Source of the DNA: Plectosphaerella cucumerina
Lineage: Eukaryota; Ascomycota; Sordariomycetes; Glomerellales; Plectosphaerellaceae
DNA: 64,000 nucleotides
Direction: 5' to 3'
Assembly (NCBI GenBank): GCA_020746995.1
Contig: JAGPXD010000002.1
Span: 558,001 to 622,000 of the forward strand
The notes beneath the pieces were generated by a model. The model ran no database searches, was not told the origin of the DNA, and worked only from the letters and a program-made list of their open reading frames with translations. A program made the position numbers and the translations under genes. Positions 44,554 to 56,365 of the stretch are shown piece after piece. Position 1 is the stretch's first letter; every line of letters begins with the position of its first letter.

Positions 44554-45498
44554 ATGCCACTCGCCTCGCCCCTCCGCCTCGGAGAAACTGGCCGGGTCGG
44601 CACCTCGACCATCCCCCGCCTGGTCTACGGCACCGCCTGGAAAGAAGGCCGCTCTTCGGCCCTCGTCACCACCGCCCTGTCCACCGGCTTCCGGGGCGTT
44701 GATACGGCAGCCCAGCCGCGCCACTACCGCGAGGATCTCGTCGGCGCCGGCATCCGCGCCTTCCTCGCCTCTCCCGCTGCCGTTGCTCGCGAAAACCTCT
44801 ATATCCAGACAAAGTTCACCCCATCGCAGGCTCCCGGCCCCGGTGTCCCCTACGACCTCTCCGCCCCGATCGAGGACCAAGTCGCCTCGTCCATCGCCTC
44901 ATCACTACGCAACCTCGCTGCAGGTGACGAAAACAGCCACGATGATGTTTATCTCGACTGCGTCGTGCTACACTCCCCCCTCCCCTCGGCGGCTGAGACC
45001 CTTGCGGCCTGGCGCGCCCTCGAAACACACGTGCCCCATCCTGTTCGCCGGCTGGGCATCTCCAACGTCTCCCTCGCCGAACTCGAGCGCTTGCACGCCG
45101 AGGCCGTCGTGAAGCCATCCGTGGTGCAGAACAGGTTCTACCCCCGTGACCAGGGCGGGGGCGGTTACGCGGCTGGCGTGCGCAAATTCTGCGAAGAGAA
45201 CGGTATCGTATTCCAGAGCTTCTGGACGCTGACGGGGAACCCGGCGCTGGCTGGGTGGCGGGTCGTCGGGGACGTGGTCGACGCCCTGGGCGGGCGTGTT
45301 GAGAAGGAGGTTGCGGTGTATGCCCTCGTAATGGCACTGGGGCGCGTGTGTGTCCTTGACGGGACGACGCGGGAAGAGGGGATGAAGGGAGACTTGGAGG
45401 GACTAGAGGTTCTCGCGGCTTGGGCCGAGGGTGAGGGCAAGCATCAATGGGAAGAGGCCGTCGAGGCCTTCAAGAGGCTCGTGAACCGCGACGCTTGA
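44554..45498 (+). CDS. Aldo-keto reductase
   Basis: A single exon encodes 314 aa, starting at the ATG at 44554 (GCAGAC-ATG-CC). The frame is open further upstream but without a better ATG. The AKR barrel is clear: IPRLVYGTAWK (20-30) and GFRGVDTAAQPRHYREDLVG with the catalytic D50 and Y58, then NLYIQTKFTP (K87) and VVLHSP (H140), completing the D-Y-K-H tetrad. HPVRRLGISNVSLAELERLH and KPSVVQNRFYP are the usual barrel strands, and IVFQSFWTLTGNP is the late cofactor-side strand. The D-Y spacing of 8 is longer than the usual 5, because of a QPRH insertion. The substrate is unknown; the neighbour xyd1 makes a sugar or polyol substrate worth testing. It is cytosolic. Confidence 0.88.
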   Translation: MPLASPLRLGETGRVGTSTIPRLVYGTAWKEGRSSALVTTALSTGFRGVDTAAQPRHYREDLVGAGIRAFLASPAAVARENLYIQTKFTPSQAPGPGVPYDLSAPIEDQVASSIASSLRNLAAGDENSHDDVYLDCVVLHSPLPSAAETLAAWRALETHVPHPVRRLGISNVSLAELERLHAEAVVKPSVVQNRFYPRDQGGGGYAAGVRKFCEENGIVFQSFWTLTGNPALAGWRVVGDVVDALGGRVEKEVAVYALVMALGRVCVLDGTTREEGMKGDLEGLEVLAAWAEGEGKHQWEEAVEAFKRLVNRDA

Positions 45499-45667
45499 CA
45501 CAGACAGATAATTGAAGAGGTCTTTTATATTCAACGCTGTTTCGACGCCGGCATTACTCGCACTTCGTGAAGAGCGAAAGCTATGTGCACTTGGGTATCC
45601 CGTCCAGATATTTCCCCCATACTCAAACATGCCCGGAGGCGTTCATCATCGTGTCTTCGTCACTTCA

Positions 45668-48182
45668 TCAGTCATCCTCCTCGTCCTTACGGCGCCTCTC
45701 CCCATCAATGACGATGACGACGGTCAAGGTCGCGGCGTAGGCCTCACGCACGGCGCACGCGATGCATGTCTTGCTCACGTCGGCGACGATGGCGCTCAAA
45801 CCCCAATGACTGCACCATGCCCTCGCCAGAACCTCGTTATCCGGCACTCCAAAGGCCTCTACGACGAGGACCCGCTCAACGTCATCCTGAACGGCATCCT
45901 GCGTGCTGAGGCCGCTCCCGCCATGGCCGCTGGCGCTACCGGGGCCCTGGACGCTGCTGCCTCTCCGTCCGCCGTAGTACAGGCCGCCCCAGTCGCGGAC
46001 CTCGACGATCTGGTCGGCGCGGACCGTTTCGAAAAGATAGTCGAAGAATAGGGGGTGCGGGCCACCCTCGCACGGCCACGCTGAGATGAAGGACACGTCG
46101 TAGGCGAGCCGGAGCGGCCATGACACGCCATCGATGGCGAGTTGCACTGTGGCATCGAACCATGTCGGCTCCTCTTCACGGTGTCCTTCGCTGCCGTTGC
46201 CGTTGCGGCTGGCACTGCGACTCGCATTTCGACTGGCGCTGCGGCTTCCGTTGCTGCCGCCAGAGGCGGAGCCCGGCACGGGTTTGAACCCGAGCACCTC
46301 AATCCTCACCCCGTCAAAGTAGATGTCGTCGCGGTACTTTGGCTTCACCAGCTTGTACTCCTTGACGGGGAACACATCGGCCGGTGGGCCAAGGGGGTCG
46401 CTGCGTTCGCTCATGGATGCCACGTCTGCGGGGGACAGCTTCTGCTTCGTGGGCCTCTTGCATCGAACGCGGGCGATCTGGCTTCGGCGGAGGTCGGGAG
46501 ATGGGCGCGCAGGGCCAACCCAGCCGGCGAGAGATTGGCAAGTCGGTGCCAGAACCTTGCCGACGATGCTCGTCGCAGACCAGTAGGTGTACGAGGAGCG
46601 ATGCTGGAAACCACAGTGCGGGTGGAGATGGGTCAGGAGAGCGAGCGCGTCGGTTGTCTCATCGGGATCGATGTCTATCAACGTGTTCATCATAAGGAAA
46701 GGAAACGTTGGCTGCAAGAAATAGTCAGTATAGAAGCATCCTGGTGCGCAGAGAAGAAGGACATACCCCTGGGAGGACCAGCCCGCTGAAGAAGGCGAGC
46801 GCGTCTGAGCTGACAAGATCTAACGTGTCATCCTCGTCCCGCTCCTTCATCCTCTGCATCGCCTCTGACAGGTTAGGCCATTTCATAACGTTGGCGAAGC
46901 GGCTCAGCATCCGCGTCTGCCGTCTCTTGAGCTTGAACCTCAGCTGAACATCGGAGGGCTGCTTTCCCCAGCCCTCGACGCGAACGTTCTCCCTCCATCG
47001 CTTGGCGAGGGCCAGATCCCAGCGGATCGTGGGTGGCAATTGAGCGAGCAGCTTCTCTTTTGCCCACTCGCCGTGCGTCCGAGCCTGAATACGGATCTCC
47101 AGCTCGAGACTCAACAAGAGCTGATGGCAGAAACGGGTATACCGCTCCTTGTTATCAGGGGTTGTGTCGAAGATGAAGCGAGCTGCCACTTGATTGCGAA
47201 GGTCGGAAAAGTCGATCCAATGCCCTGGCCGGGACAGTACGAGGATGAGATCGGTAATTTGGCGATCAAGCGTCCTGTGTGCCGTGCCAGCGCCTCGATC
47301 AGGATCCCGTAGGAAGCGGCGATACAGTGTGCGATACATGCGCTCCTCATCGTCTTCCTTCACCCGAGAAGATTCGATCTCCTTCAAGCGCTCGAAGATG
47401 CGTGGTAGATCGACCACTCTGGGCATGACACCGGAATCGCGAATGGCGATGGAGGTAGGTAGATTGCTCGAGGAGAAGGCCCACTGGTTGAGGGTGATGG
47501 TACCGGGAATGCGACCGAAGTAGAAGGCATATGATGGCTGCTCCAGGGTGTCCCAGGGGTACGTCGCGGCGTCTGCAGAACCACCCGAACCGGAGCCCTG
47601 AACTCGCAGGGTCATGAACTGCGTCATCGAGTTGTGCAGGTCGGCAGTGTCGCTTTCGTCCCCGTGGTTCCCTGCAGAGGTGGTGTACAGCGCGTAGTAC
47701 TGCTCCGGCGCATGAGGGATTCGTCGGTTGTGGCCCTTGTGAGCAGGGACACCGCGTGAGATGAGTTCCATGGCATGGCCGAGAGTGAGTTCCTCCTGGC
47801 TGTTCATGTTGGATGGCGGCCATGAGGTGAGGGGCGGTCGTGTTGCATGGCCGTTGGTGCCACTGCTACGTCGGACTTTTGGCTTACTGCTCCCAGTGCG
47901 CCTGGGGGCGTCAGAGCGTGACCGTCGCGGTCGTCGTCGTGATGAAGATGGAGGGTCACTATCGATGGCAGGCGAGTTGCGCCGTCTGTGCGCCAGGACA
48001 TCCCCTTCGCTCACCCTTCGAGGCTCCTTGTCCTGCAACGTAAGGTCAGCATGTCGCTCCTCAAGACAATCCATCCCGAGGGAACGCAGGCTTACGGGTT
48101 TGCCCAGCTTCTGAGCCAGGCTCTTGCTCCGGAAGAGGCTGCCCCAGAAGCCAGTCTTCTGGCCTTCATCGTGGTCAGGCAT
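45668..48182 (-). CDS. Conserved fungal protein of unknown function, 798 aa
   Basis: Exons complement(48096-48182, 46767-48032, 45668-46711) encode 798 aa. Intron 2 is GTATGT...TTGCAG. Intron 1 (48033-48095) is GTAAGC...GCTGACC...TTGCAG and is 63 nt with no in-frame stop, so retention would simply add 21 residues. I do not recognise the family. Residues 30-100 are Arg/Ser-rich and disordered. A folded part includes QWAFSSSNLPTSIAIRDSGV, RVVDLPRIFERLKEIE and a helical RFCHQLLLSLELEIRIQART. The second half has PTFPFLMMNTLIDIDPDETT, a Ser/Arg/Asn repeat (about 665-690) and a final domain with WFDATVQLAIDGVSWPLRLA, HPLFFDYLF and a hydrophobic end (AATLTVVIVID). There is no signal peptide. Confidence 0.75.
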
Positions 48183-49450
48183 GACTCATTGAAGCGCGGC
48201 AACCGTGGTGAGAGTGAAGTTGAGGTTGTGAAGGGATTCGGTCGCGAAGTAAAATGTCAGCCTCGAGAGGGAGGGAGGACGCGACACAGCTGACGGTCGC
48301 GGCGGTAGTGTGGCGAGGTCCGAGGAGGCCGAGTCGTAAGTCGTTGTGGCTGCGCAGGTGCCAGTGCGAAGCCAAGGTTGAGCATGGAATGAGGAATGAG
48401 CCTTGTGCCAGACGCGGGCGCTGGGGTGGATATGGGCGGACCGGCAGTGGAATTATTTGCGGTTATTGTTGTTGTAAAGGCAGCATTCGGTCGCATTCAC
48501 TTGAGGTGATGCGGGAGTTTGAACGTCGGCTTGTATCTGTACAATGCGAACGAGGAGTAAAGACAAGCAGAGGGTGACTGACCCCTTTGAAAAGGGAGAG
48601 AGTGCAGATTCAGGGGCGCCCAGTGAATGGTCCGCCAGGGGAAATTGACTGATTCAATCGAAAAATCGAAATGCTCCTCTGAGGTGGCCCCCCTTGAACA
48701 AGCATTCGTGCCTGAGATCCAACGCGGGACGCAGGCGGACGGAGCTAGATATGTAGGGTTCTCTTGGAACTCTGCAGGGTCGCGAGGTCGGATGGATGTC
48801 ATGCGCGCGCCACCTGACGCGGGCGCGGTCAATGGTGGGAGCTGGAAGGGGGGTCACCTGGCGTGAAGGTGGAGGTGTTGGTGGATGAATATGAATGGTG
48901 GTGATGATGATGGAGATGAATTGTGAATGATGAGGATGAAGAGGATGGTTTGTTCAATCTGATGATTGAATGATTTCCTGGTCCCTGCTTCGCTCTGAAG
49001 CAGGAGGGTCTGACGGGAAGGAGCGACGGGAGGGACCAGCCTGAGCCCTGAGTACCCGACCAGAGTACGTCACTGAAACAGGAGGTCTCCAGCGCAGCTT
49101 CCCTCTGCAAGTCAGGGCGGTGTGTTCCTGCCGGGCGCACTCCCTCTCGTGGATGCACGCTGATTGGCCATGAGCATCTGCCAGCGCATTCATCTCGAGC
49201 CTGATGAACCCTGCCAGCACCTGCCGCCCACCAGGACATGTGTCGGTTCTGTGACTCCAAGTCGCACACTTCGCTGTATTGGGCTGGGCAGCCATCCAGG
49301 CGCTGTCTATTTGCGGCCTGGTCTCGCACCTCGGAGCCGAACAATGAACAATTAGGTTTTAGGTCGTAAAGAGCGTCATTAGAATTAAATACCATGAATC
49401 TGTCATCATACATCGACTGTCATGCTGTCCTTGCCCACCCGATCGGGGCC
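48183..49450. other. 1.3-kb gap upstream of the 798-aa gene
   Basis: This is the promoter side of the 798-aa gene and the 3' side of the FGGY kinase gene. GATG/ATGAT-rich short repeats occur around 48890-48950. No coding sequence was recognised. Confidence 0.55.
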
Positions 49451-51446
49451 CTATTTCCACCCATCGACCGCCGCGTCAATGTCGCTGCGGTATTGCTGCT
49501 GAGTGCGGCACTGCTCCAGGAAGACGGCGTACTTTGCATCCAGCAGCTTCTTCTCGCGGTCGTCGGTGCCGGGCCTGACCAGCCGGCCCGGCTTGCTCAT
49601 GCGGTCCATGATGCGCCACAAGTTCTCCGTTTTGCCATCGGCGTCGGCGCTTCCGGCCTTGGCGCCCAGCATGGCCGCGCCGTGCACCACGGCGGCGTTG
49701 ACGTACTTTGGAATCAGGACCGGCATGGCGCAGCAGGTCGCCAGCAGGTCCATCAGCACCGGGTTCTGGCACTGGCTGCCCGACATGAAGATGCTCGAGA
49801 TGCCGTGGCCGGCTGTGTTCATGCGCTCCACGATCTGCCGCGTCTGCAGCGCGATGAACTCCATGGCCCCGTAGTACCACAGCGCCAGGTTGTCGACGCT
49901 CTTGTCGCTGCTCAGCCCGATGACGGCACCCTTCATGTTGGCATCGGCCACTGGTGACCGGTTGCCCCACAGGTCGCCGTACAGGAAGAAGTGCCGTCCC
50001 AGGTACGACACGGTCGGCGCGCCCTGCGCCTCGGCGAGTTGTTCGAGGTGCTTGTTGAGGAAGTCGTAAATGTTCTTGCTCTCCGCCAGCGCGCCGGCCT
50101 GCGCTTCGGTGTATGCTGGGTGGATCTCGACGATGTGCTTGAGCAGCTCGCCCGTCGCCGACTGGCCGCCTTCGGACAGCCAGAACTCGGGCAGGAGCAC
50201 GTCGCGGTAGGGGCCCCACACGCCGTCCACGAAGACGGCCTCCTTGGACATGGCGATGTGGCAGGTGGAGGTGCCGGCGACGGCGGCCAGGCGGCTGAAG
50301 GCCTGCTCGAGGGCGTTGATCTTGGCGTCGTCGTCGAGATGCTCCGAGGTCACCTCGGGGTCAATCTTGGCGCCCACGGTGCCGATCCAACCTGCATAGG
50401 CATCAATGACACCGCTGCCGATGGCGATGCCGGCGGGGAGGCCCAGCTGCTCGGCCGCCTTGGGGCTCAGGTGGCCGACAAGCTCGCCGGCGCTGAAGTA
50501 GTTGCCGTTCTGTCAGGGGTCTCTGGTCAGCGGGACCGCTCGCTACAGATACGGACAGGGGAGGGGAAGGGGGAGAGAGAATAAAGAAGGGCTCACCACC
50601 CCGTCGACGCCGCCGAGGCGCTTAAATTCATCCTTTGCCAGGTCGCCCAGGCCAATCTCGGTCAAAAAGTCGCCCTGCCAGCCCTTGACGCTGCCGTCGA
50701 CGCCCACGGGGACGAAACCCTGCTTGCAGACGACGGAGCAGAAGCTCCTGGTCTCGGCGCCGGTGGCGAGGTGGGTCAGGGCGTCGGTCAGGTCGTAGAA
50801 CTTGCAGCGGTCGAAGAGCTCGGGGGGCATGTTGTTCTTGAGCCAGAGGACCTTTGGGATCTCCATCTCGATACTCATGCGGCCGCCGACGTACTTGAGC
50901 AGGTTGTGGTTGGTGTTGTTGATCTTCTCCGTCTCCTCGACGGGGCGGTGGTCGAGCCAGAGGACGACGTTGCGGTCGTCGCCGTCAGCATTGTCAAAGT
51001 TTGGGCCAGTGACGGCGATGGGCTCGTCCGTATCGTGGCTAAAGACGGCGAGCGAGCAGGTGGCGTCGAAGCCGATGCCCTTGATGGTGGAGGGGTCAAT
51101 GGCGGACTCCTCGACGACCTTCTTGACACAGATGCAGATGCAGTTCCAGATGTCTGTGGTGGACTGCTCGTAGTAGCCGGTCTGAGGCTGCCACAGCTTG
51201 ATGTTCTCGGCGGCCAGGGCCTTGATATCGCCCGTCTCGTCAATGATACAGGCGCGGGCCGAGCCGGTGCCGACATCGATGCCGATGAAGTGTTTCTGCC
51301 AAATAGTGAGCTACAAGGTTGTGAGGGAGTCGGGGGAGGTGCGCCGTACGACGACCCTGTTTGGGCTGGAATTTGTTAGGTCATGTTCCACGGAGTTGCT
51401 GGGGGAGGGGCTGTACGAACTCGAGGGTAGTCGTGGGGTCCATCAT
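49451..51446 (-). CDS. FGGY-family pentulose kinase (Ydr109c/FGGY type)
   Basis: Exons complement(51417-51446, 50597-51295, 49451-50509) encode 595 aa. The short first exon (MMDPTTTLEF, donor GTACAG) is the least certain part; the other junctions are clean (GTGAGC...GACAG). The N-terminal phosphate-binding motif HFIGIDVGTGSARACIIDE comes first. The catalytic-Asp region GSGVIDAYAGWIGTVG, the middle YLGRHFFLYGDLWGNRSPVA and the ATP-side GSQCQNPVLMDLLATCCAMP follow in family order. Enzymes of this subgroup phosphorylate D-ribulose or related ketopentoses, with a proposed repair role. It is cytosolic. It lies 4 kb from the aldo-keto reductase and 6 kb from xyd1, suggesting, but not proving, a pentose-related neighbourhood. 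Confidence 0.88.
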
Positions 51447-54015
51447 TGTGTCGGAGGCTCTAGAAGCTCGAGAGAGCTTCGACTTGGGCAGCTGGATGTG
51501 TGTGAAGCTTTGGGGAGTGAAATTAGGGCTCTTCTGGCCAAAAGATGCGCTTTGAAGATGGGAGGACGATTGGGTGAGAGAAGGAAGAGAGGAGAGCTAG
51601 GATGGAGGGGTAGTTTCGTAGCTTGGGGGACCTTCCAGATAAGTGGTCAAGATGTTGCGCGGGCTGACGGTACAAGTTGCGCTCGGCGTACTTTGATCCG
51701 GACCATCGGGGACTGGAAATGCGCAGCACACCGCGGGACGGGACATTGGGAATTGGATCACCACCGTCCGGCACACCTCACTCATCGAGCGGCGCGGACT
51801 GAAGGGATCTGCCCCTCGACGCGACGGCGGGCGTCCCGAGCTCCAAGCTGCTCTAGAACAGCTATAGTGGGGAAGAAAGATGGAGTTGCAGGTCTGCCCC
51901 TCACCTCCATCGCCGCTTCCTCGTCAGTTCGAGCACCCAAGGCACCCCTCAACAATACACAGTCTCCACACGTCCTTCTCGGCGTCGCTGCCGCTGCTGT
52001 TTCCAGTTTTTGAAAGCAAGTACCGTACAATTGGGAGGAAGGAGGTACCCAGGTCCCATTTTACCTCCTCAGGCCCTCTATTTTGACTTGGTGTCTGGGG
52101 TAGCCGTTGGGGAAGATACTCTGCCAAGTGCTAATCATCAACGACATCCTCCATCATCAACTTTCAAGTCGACAGGAAAAAAATACGGAGAAGAAATGAC
52201 GGAGACCCCTGAGCTACGACACTCCTCCTCTACCCCTCCATTTCCCCCTCCATTCCCCTGTGGCTTACCGCCGGGTTGGAGGGGAGTGGGAGGGCCGGTC
52301 TCGGGAGTGTCTGCGAACGGTCGACACCTCCGATACGAATCGCTTGACACACACGGTGGTGTGGTGCAGCATCCAGACACGGAACGGCAGGCCAGATGGA
52401 ACGAATCGCACGGCGGCCAAACTGAAGTACCCAAGATCTGCACTCACTCATCCATCCCTTCGAGACCCTTGACGTGGCGGCGGGGAGGCCGGCACGCACA
52501 GCATCCTCTGGTCAGACTGGCAGGTCAGTGCCTCGGTGTTGCCATCTGACCAGCAAACCAAGCAGCCAAGCCGTCCTTTACGTCCAACACTCGCCTTGGC
52601 TACTTTGCCCATCCAGCTCGAGAACCAACAGCACATACCAGTCGATGAGCCCAGCCCATCCTCCACAGCTCCGAGAGTACCGTCTCGACCGAAAGACGGT
52701 GCCATCACCCCTAATTGGAGCCGTCGCCACCCCTGTCTCCCCCACAGAAGCCCAGCATCGCCGCCGCGTCCAGGCCCTGTAGCCTGTACATCTTTAGCAC
52801 TTCCACGCCGTAGAGCCCCGCAACCGAAGAAACGGGAGACCGCTGGCGCGGGACTACCTACTCTGGCATCCTCCGCGCTGGGCCAGTCATCACAAGCACG
52901 AAGTCAGGGCTAGGCCCGCGAGTCGAGGGCTCCCCCGTTCCCGAGCCACGATGTTTTTTTTATCAGGCGTATCTCGCGATGAAAAGTGCCAACCAGTGGT
53001 CGCGAGCCGAGCACACACTCGAGGACCGACCCGCGAGACAACGCCCGCGGCAACTCGGTTGACCCAACACGCGGCGGTGACATCAGATCCGACCGGAACG
53101 CCCCCGTCTCCAGTCTTCTGACTCTCCTCCGCCTTGCGACCGACGCGGCCCTCCTGTGTCTGTTTCCCATTTCAGAAAACGAAAAGTGGCCCTGAACCGC
53201 CCCTTTGCCTCCGGGGGCCGATCGCGACTGTGCCCGACGGCTTCGGCCCACCGTCGCGCAGAGTTAGGACGCGGCAGTCCGCCGCGCCGCCTGGCGAAGC
53301 CCACTTCTTCTGGCCCTCCTTGCCACCGACGAGAGCTCCTTCGAGCTCGTGTGGAGGGAGGTGGTCTTGGTACCAGGTGGTCCTCAGGGTCCTTCCTGCA
53401 CCTCCACGGCGTTGGGAGAAGCACGTCTGTGTCAACCGCGTGTGTCCGATTTTTCAGTCCTTGGCTTTTCGGGAACGCGGGGGACATGGTCCACCTTGCA
53501 CGTTTACTATGGAACTTCTCGTCACTGAGCTGATGGAACTACATCACCATGCCACCGGATCACCAGAATAGGTCATTGTGATGTCTTGCGAATCAATTCA
53601 TGGCGCTTGTTAGTATACTCATTCACTGGGAAGCCCATCGGCTAACTCCCACCGTTTCTCCTCTCCATACTCCAGTTCCCTGCCACGATACGAGGACGAT
53701 CCGAGGGCCGTCCATCCCGTGTGACTGACTGACCGGCCGCCACCCCCGCCGAGCTGCACGCCGAGCACCGCGCCGCACCTCCGTTGCCGATCGCATCGGC
53801 AACCCCTGCAACAACTCCCCCGCGGTCGGTTAACGCCAGCAACTCCCAACATCTCCATCGCTCCATGCTGTCTAGCCGGGCGATGCCACGCCTTTCCAAC
53901 CTGCAATGCTCCCTTGCGTGCAGCGTGTCTCTGGTTCGAACCCTCTCGCCGGTGATGACCCAAGACCAACACCGAGCCTTTCGGCATGCCTTGCCACACC
54001 TGTGACAGACTGCAT
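51447..54015. other. 2.6-kb gap between the FGGY kinase and pcf11
   Basis: Open frames of 60-270 codons occur on both strands, overlapping in three registers. None has a domain, an intron-consistent extension or the C-ending codon bias of the real genes. No RNA gene was recognised. Confidence 0.5.
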
Positions 54016-56365
54016 CTAGGAGCCGTCCATCTTGATCTTACGCAGATTCTTCAACTCGTCCTGCAAACATGTCAGTCCTATATTGTAGTTTGTCGGGCAG
54101 AAGTCTACTCACATCTGCCTTTCGCTTGCCCAGCACCGGCTCGGGCGTACCCCTCGCCGGCGTGGCATCTCTCGCCTGTGTTGCTTCCGAGTAACAGCTC
54201 ACGTGGTACGCCCGGCTGCCAACGAGCATGGTGTCAAGCCACACCCACTCCTGCGCCGTGTCGAGCCACTTGTTCTCGAACTTCTCCTGACAGATGGGGC
54301 AAGCCGTGTTGACGCCGGCCAGAGCGTCGGGGACAGCAATGTACTTCTCCTCGGGCGCCGCTCGGCCGCTGCCGTCCTTGCCGCCGGGACCACCGCTGTT
54401 TCCGGTGCCCGCCTCTTCGCGCGTGTGGTCGGCGTCCACGGTCTCGCGGGACCGTACCCAGTCGGCGCTGTCGACATACCAGCTGCGGTGCTGGCCGCGG
54501 CGCTCGGCCTCGGCGAGCCGGTGATGAACCTGGAAGTGCCAGTCCATGTGCGCTGTTTTCTTCTTGCGGCCGTCCTCGTCCTTCGTGAAGCGTCGGCCGC
54601 ACTGCGTGCACTGCGGGCCCAAGGCCTCGTGCATGGTCGGGAAAAGGTGTGATCGGACCCTAAAGGTGAAGGTGTCAGTATTCTTCCATATTTCAGGTGG
54701 ATATCGGCGGTGATGTGCAAGACGTACTCATTCTTCAGCGAGGCAGCCGTCAGCTGGATAGTATCCATGATCTGTCCTGAGATGGAGAGACCGGTGTTCC
54801 TGAGAGGCGAGAGCAGGCTGGCGAGGTTTGGCGGGAGGAGACCAGGCGGGAGAGCACCCATGCCCGGAGGTTGGATGCCCGGGGGGATGCCCGGGGGCAT
54901 GCCGGGTGGTGGGATGTTCGCCATCGGCGGTGGCTGAGGAGTTGTCGTAGGGGGTGCTCCCGCCAGCAGGCCAGCCTTTCGAAGTCCCTCGAGAAGGGCC
55001 ATGGGGTTCTGCGCCGCCGGGGTCGCGGAGGGAGCCCTGGGCGCCTCTGTGGGCGGTGGCTGGGGTGAGCGTATCGGTACATTGCTCAGCAAGCTCGCAA
55101 GCGCCGTCGGCGTTGGTGTTGGCGTCGGCACCTGGGAGGAGCCGGCCGGTTGACGGCCCAGGAGGGCCGAGAGGGCACCCTGGCCGAAGAGGGAGTCAAG
55201 CGTCACCGAGCCCGGCTGCGCGGCCGGTCCCGAGGGATTCGCCTGCGGCGGTATTATGGGAGCCGCGGCGACGGGTGGGGCCGTGTATGGCCTCACTTTT
55301 ACAGCAAGATCTGCTACTTGTTTCTTAATGAGGACCAGTTGCTCCTGCGGCACGCTCTGGATGCGGAGCAGATTCTTCAAATCAGACAAGCCCTTCAGTC
55401 TCTGCTGGACCCCCTGATCCAGAGGGTTGCGCTCGGCCTCCAGCCTTGAGATATTGATCAAGTCTTCAATGTCACGGTTCAGCAGACCAATATCCACCCC
55501 AGATCCGGCACCGGGCGGAAGCTGTCCAGGCACTTGCCAGGGGCCGCCGGGTTGTTGTTGTCCGGCATAGACATTGGGCTGGTGATTGTGTCAGCAACGA
55601 GGTCAGGTCAGGAGTGGCGTAGAAGAATGACTCACGGGATATGGAGAGGCTGAAGCACGGGGAGGGTACGGCTGCGCGCTGCCCGGTCTGTTGCCGTTGA
55701 CTTGTTGTTGTTGCTGCTGCATGTGGTTCGGGGGAACAGGGAAGCCTGGGCGCATGCCAGGAGGCGTGGGAGTTGCGCGATCGTTGCCAATGCCGCGAGG
55801 CCTGCCGGGGTAGCCAGGGCGGCTGGCCTGTTGCTGCTGAAGGGCCATGGCGGAGCTTCTTGCGACATTCAAGGCATCCTCGATGGGGCCAGTGACGTTG
55901 GGCGGGAAGACGGGCCTGTCGTCGAGAGACTGTGGCACCGGCTGCTTCCATGTGCGTAGTGTTTCCTCCATCTTGCGTCGGACGTGACCATCAACGGCAA
56001 GGTAGGCCTCCATGAAGGTCTTGTAGAGCTGCGCTCCGAAGAAGAGTGTGTATGGTGTGCCGACATTCTTGACAATCGAGTCGAGGACGTAGATCGCGGG
56101 GAGTTTCTTGTGCGCGGGCGTCTGGTGTCGTGTCAGCAAAGGCTCAGACTGGAGTTTGCGACCACTTGATCGGCGCTTCGATCCTAGGGCTACCTACCTT
56201 GATGATGTGTTTCTGAAGCGCCTCGGTGATGGCGTGGGCGTGCTCCGTGTTCTCTCGGGCGATCGTCGTGAGGGTACTAATGTCTGCTCTGTTGATCGAA
56301 TTGAGGTCCTCAAGAGCAAGACGATAATCCTCGGCCACGTCGGCAGACGACTGTTCCTCGGCCAT
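54016..56365 (-). CDS. pcf11: mRNA 3'-end cleavage and termination factor Pcf11
   Basis: Exons complement(56198-56365, 55636-56121, 54728-55578, 54113-54659, 54016-54060) encode 698 aa, with all phases consistent. Pcf11 is the CF-IA subunit that binds the phosphorylated RNA polymerase II tail and links cleavage/polyadenylation to termination. Residues 1-140 are the CTD-interacting domain (AEDYRLALEDLNSINRADIS, KLPAIYVLDSIVKNVGTPYT, FMEAYLAVDGHVRRKMEETL). A Gln/Pro-rich linker, including PGMPPGIPPGIQPPGMGALP repeats, follows. The C-terminal part has a C2H2-like finger (C519, C522, H539/H543), the Clp1-binding type segment around SWYVDSADWV (561-570), and a second zinc site (C622, C625, H654, C657). 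The last exon encodes only 14 residues (DELKNLRKIKMDGS). Confidence 0.92.

Noticed and set aside
53932..53945. GGTTCGAACC, resembling an internal tRNA B box
   Set aside because: The flanking bases cannot form a five-pair T-stem in either orientation and no A box lies at the right distance.
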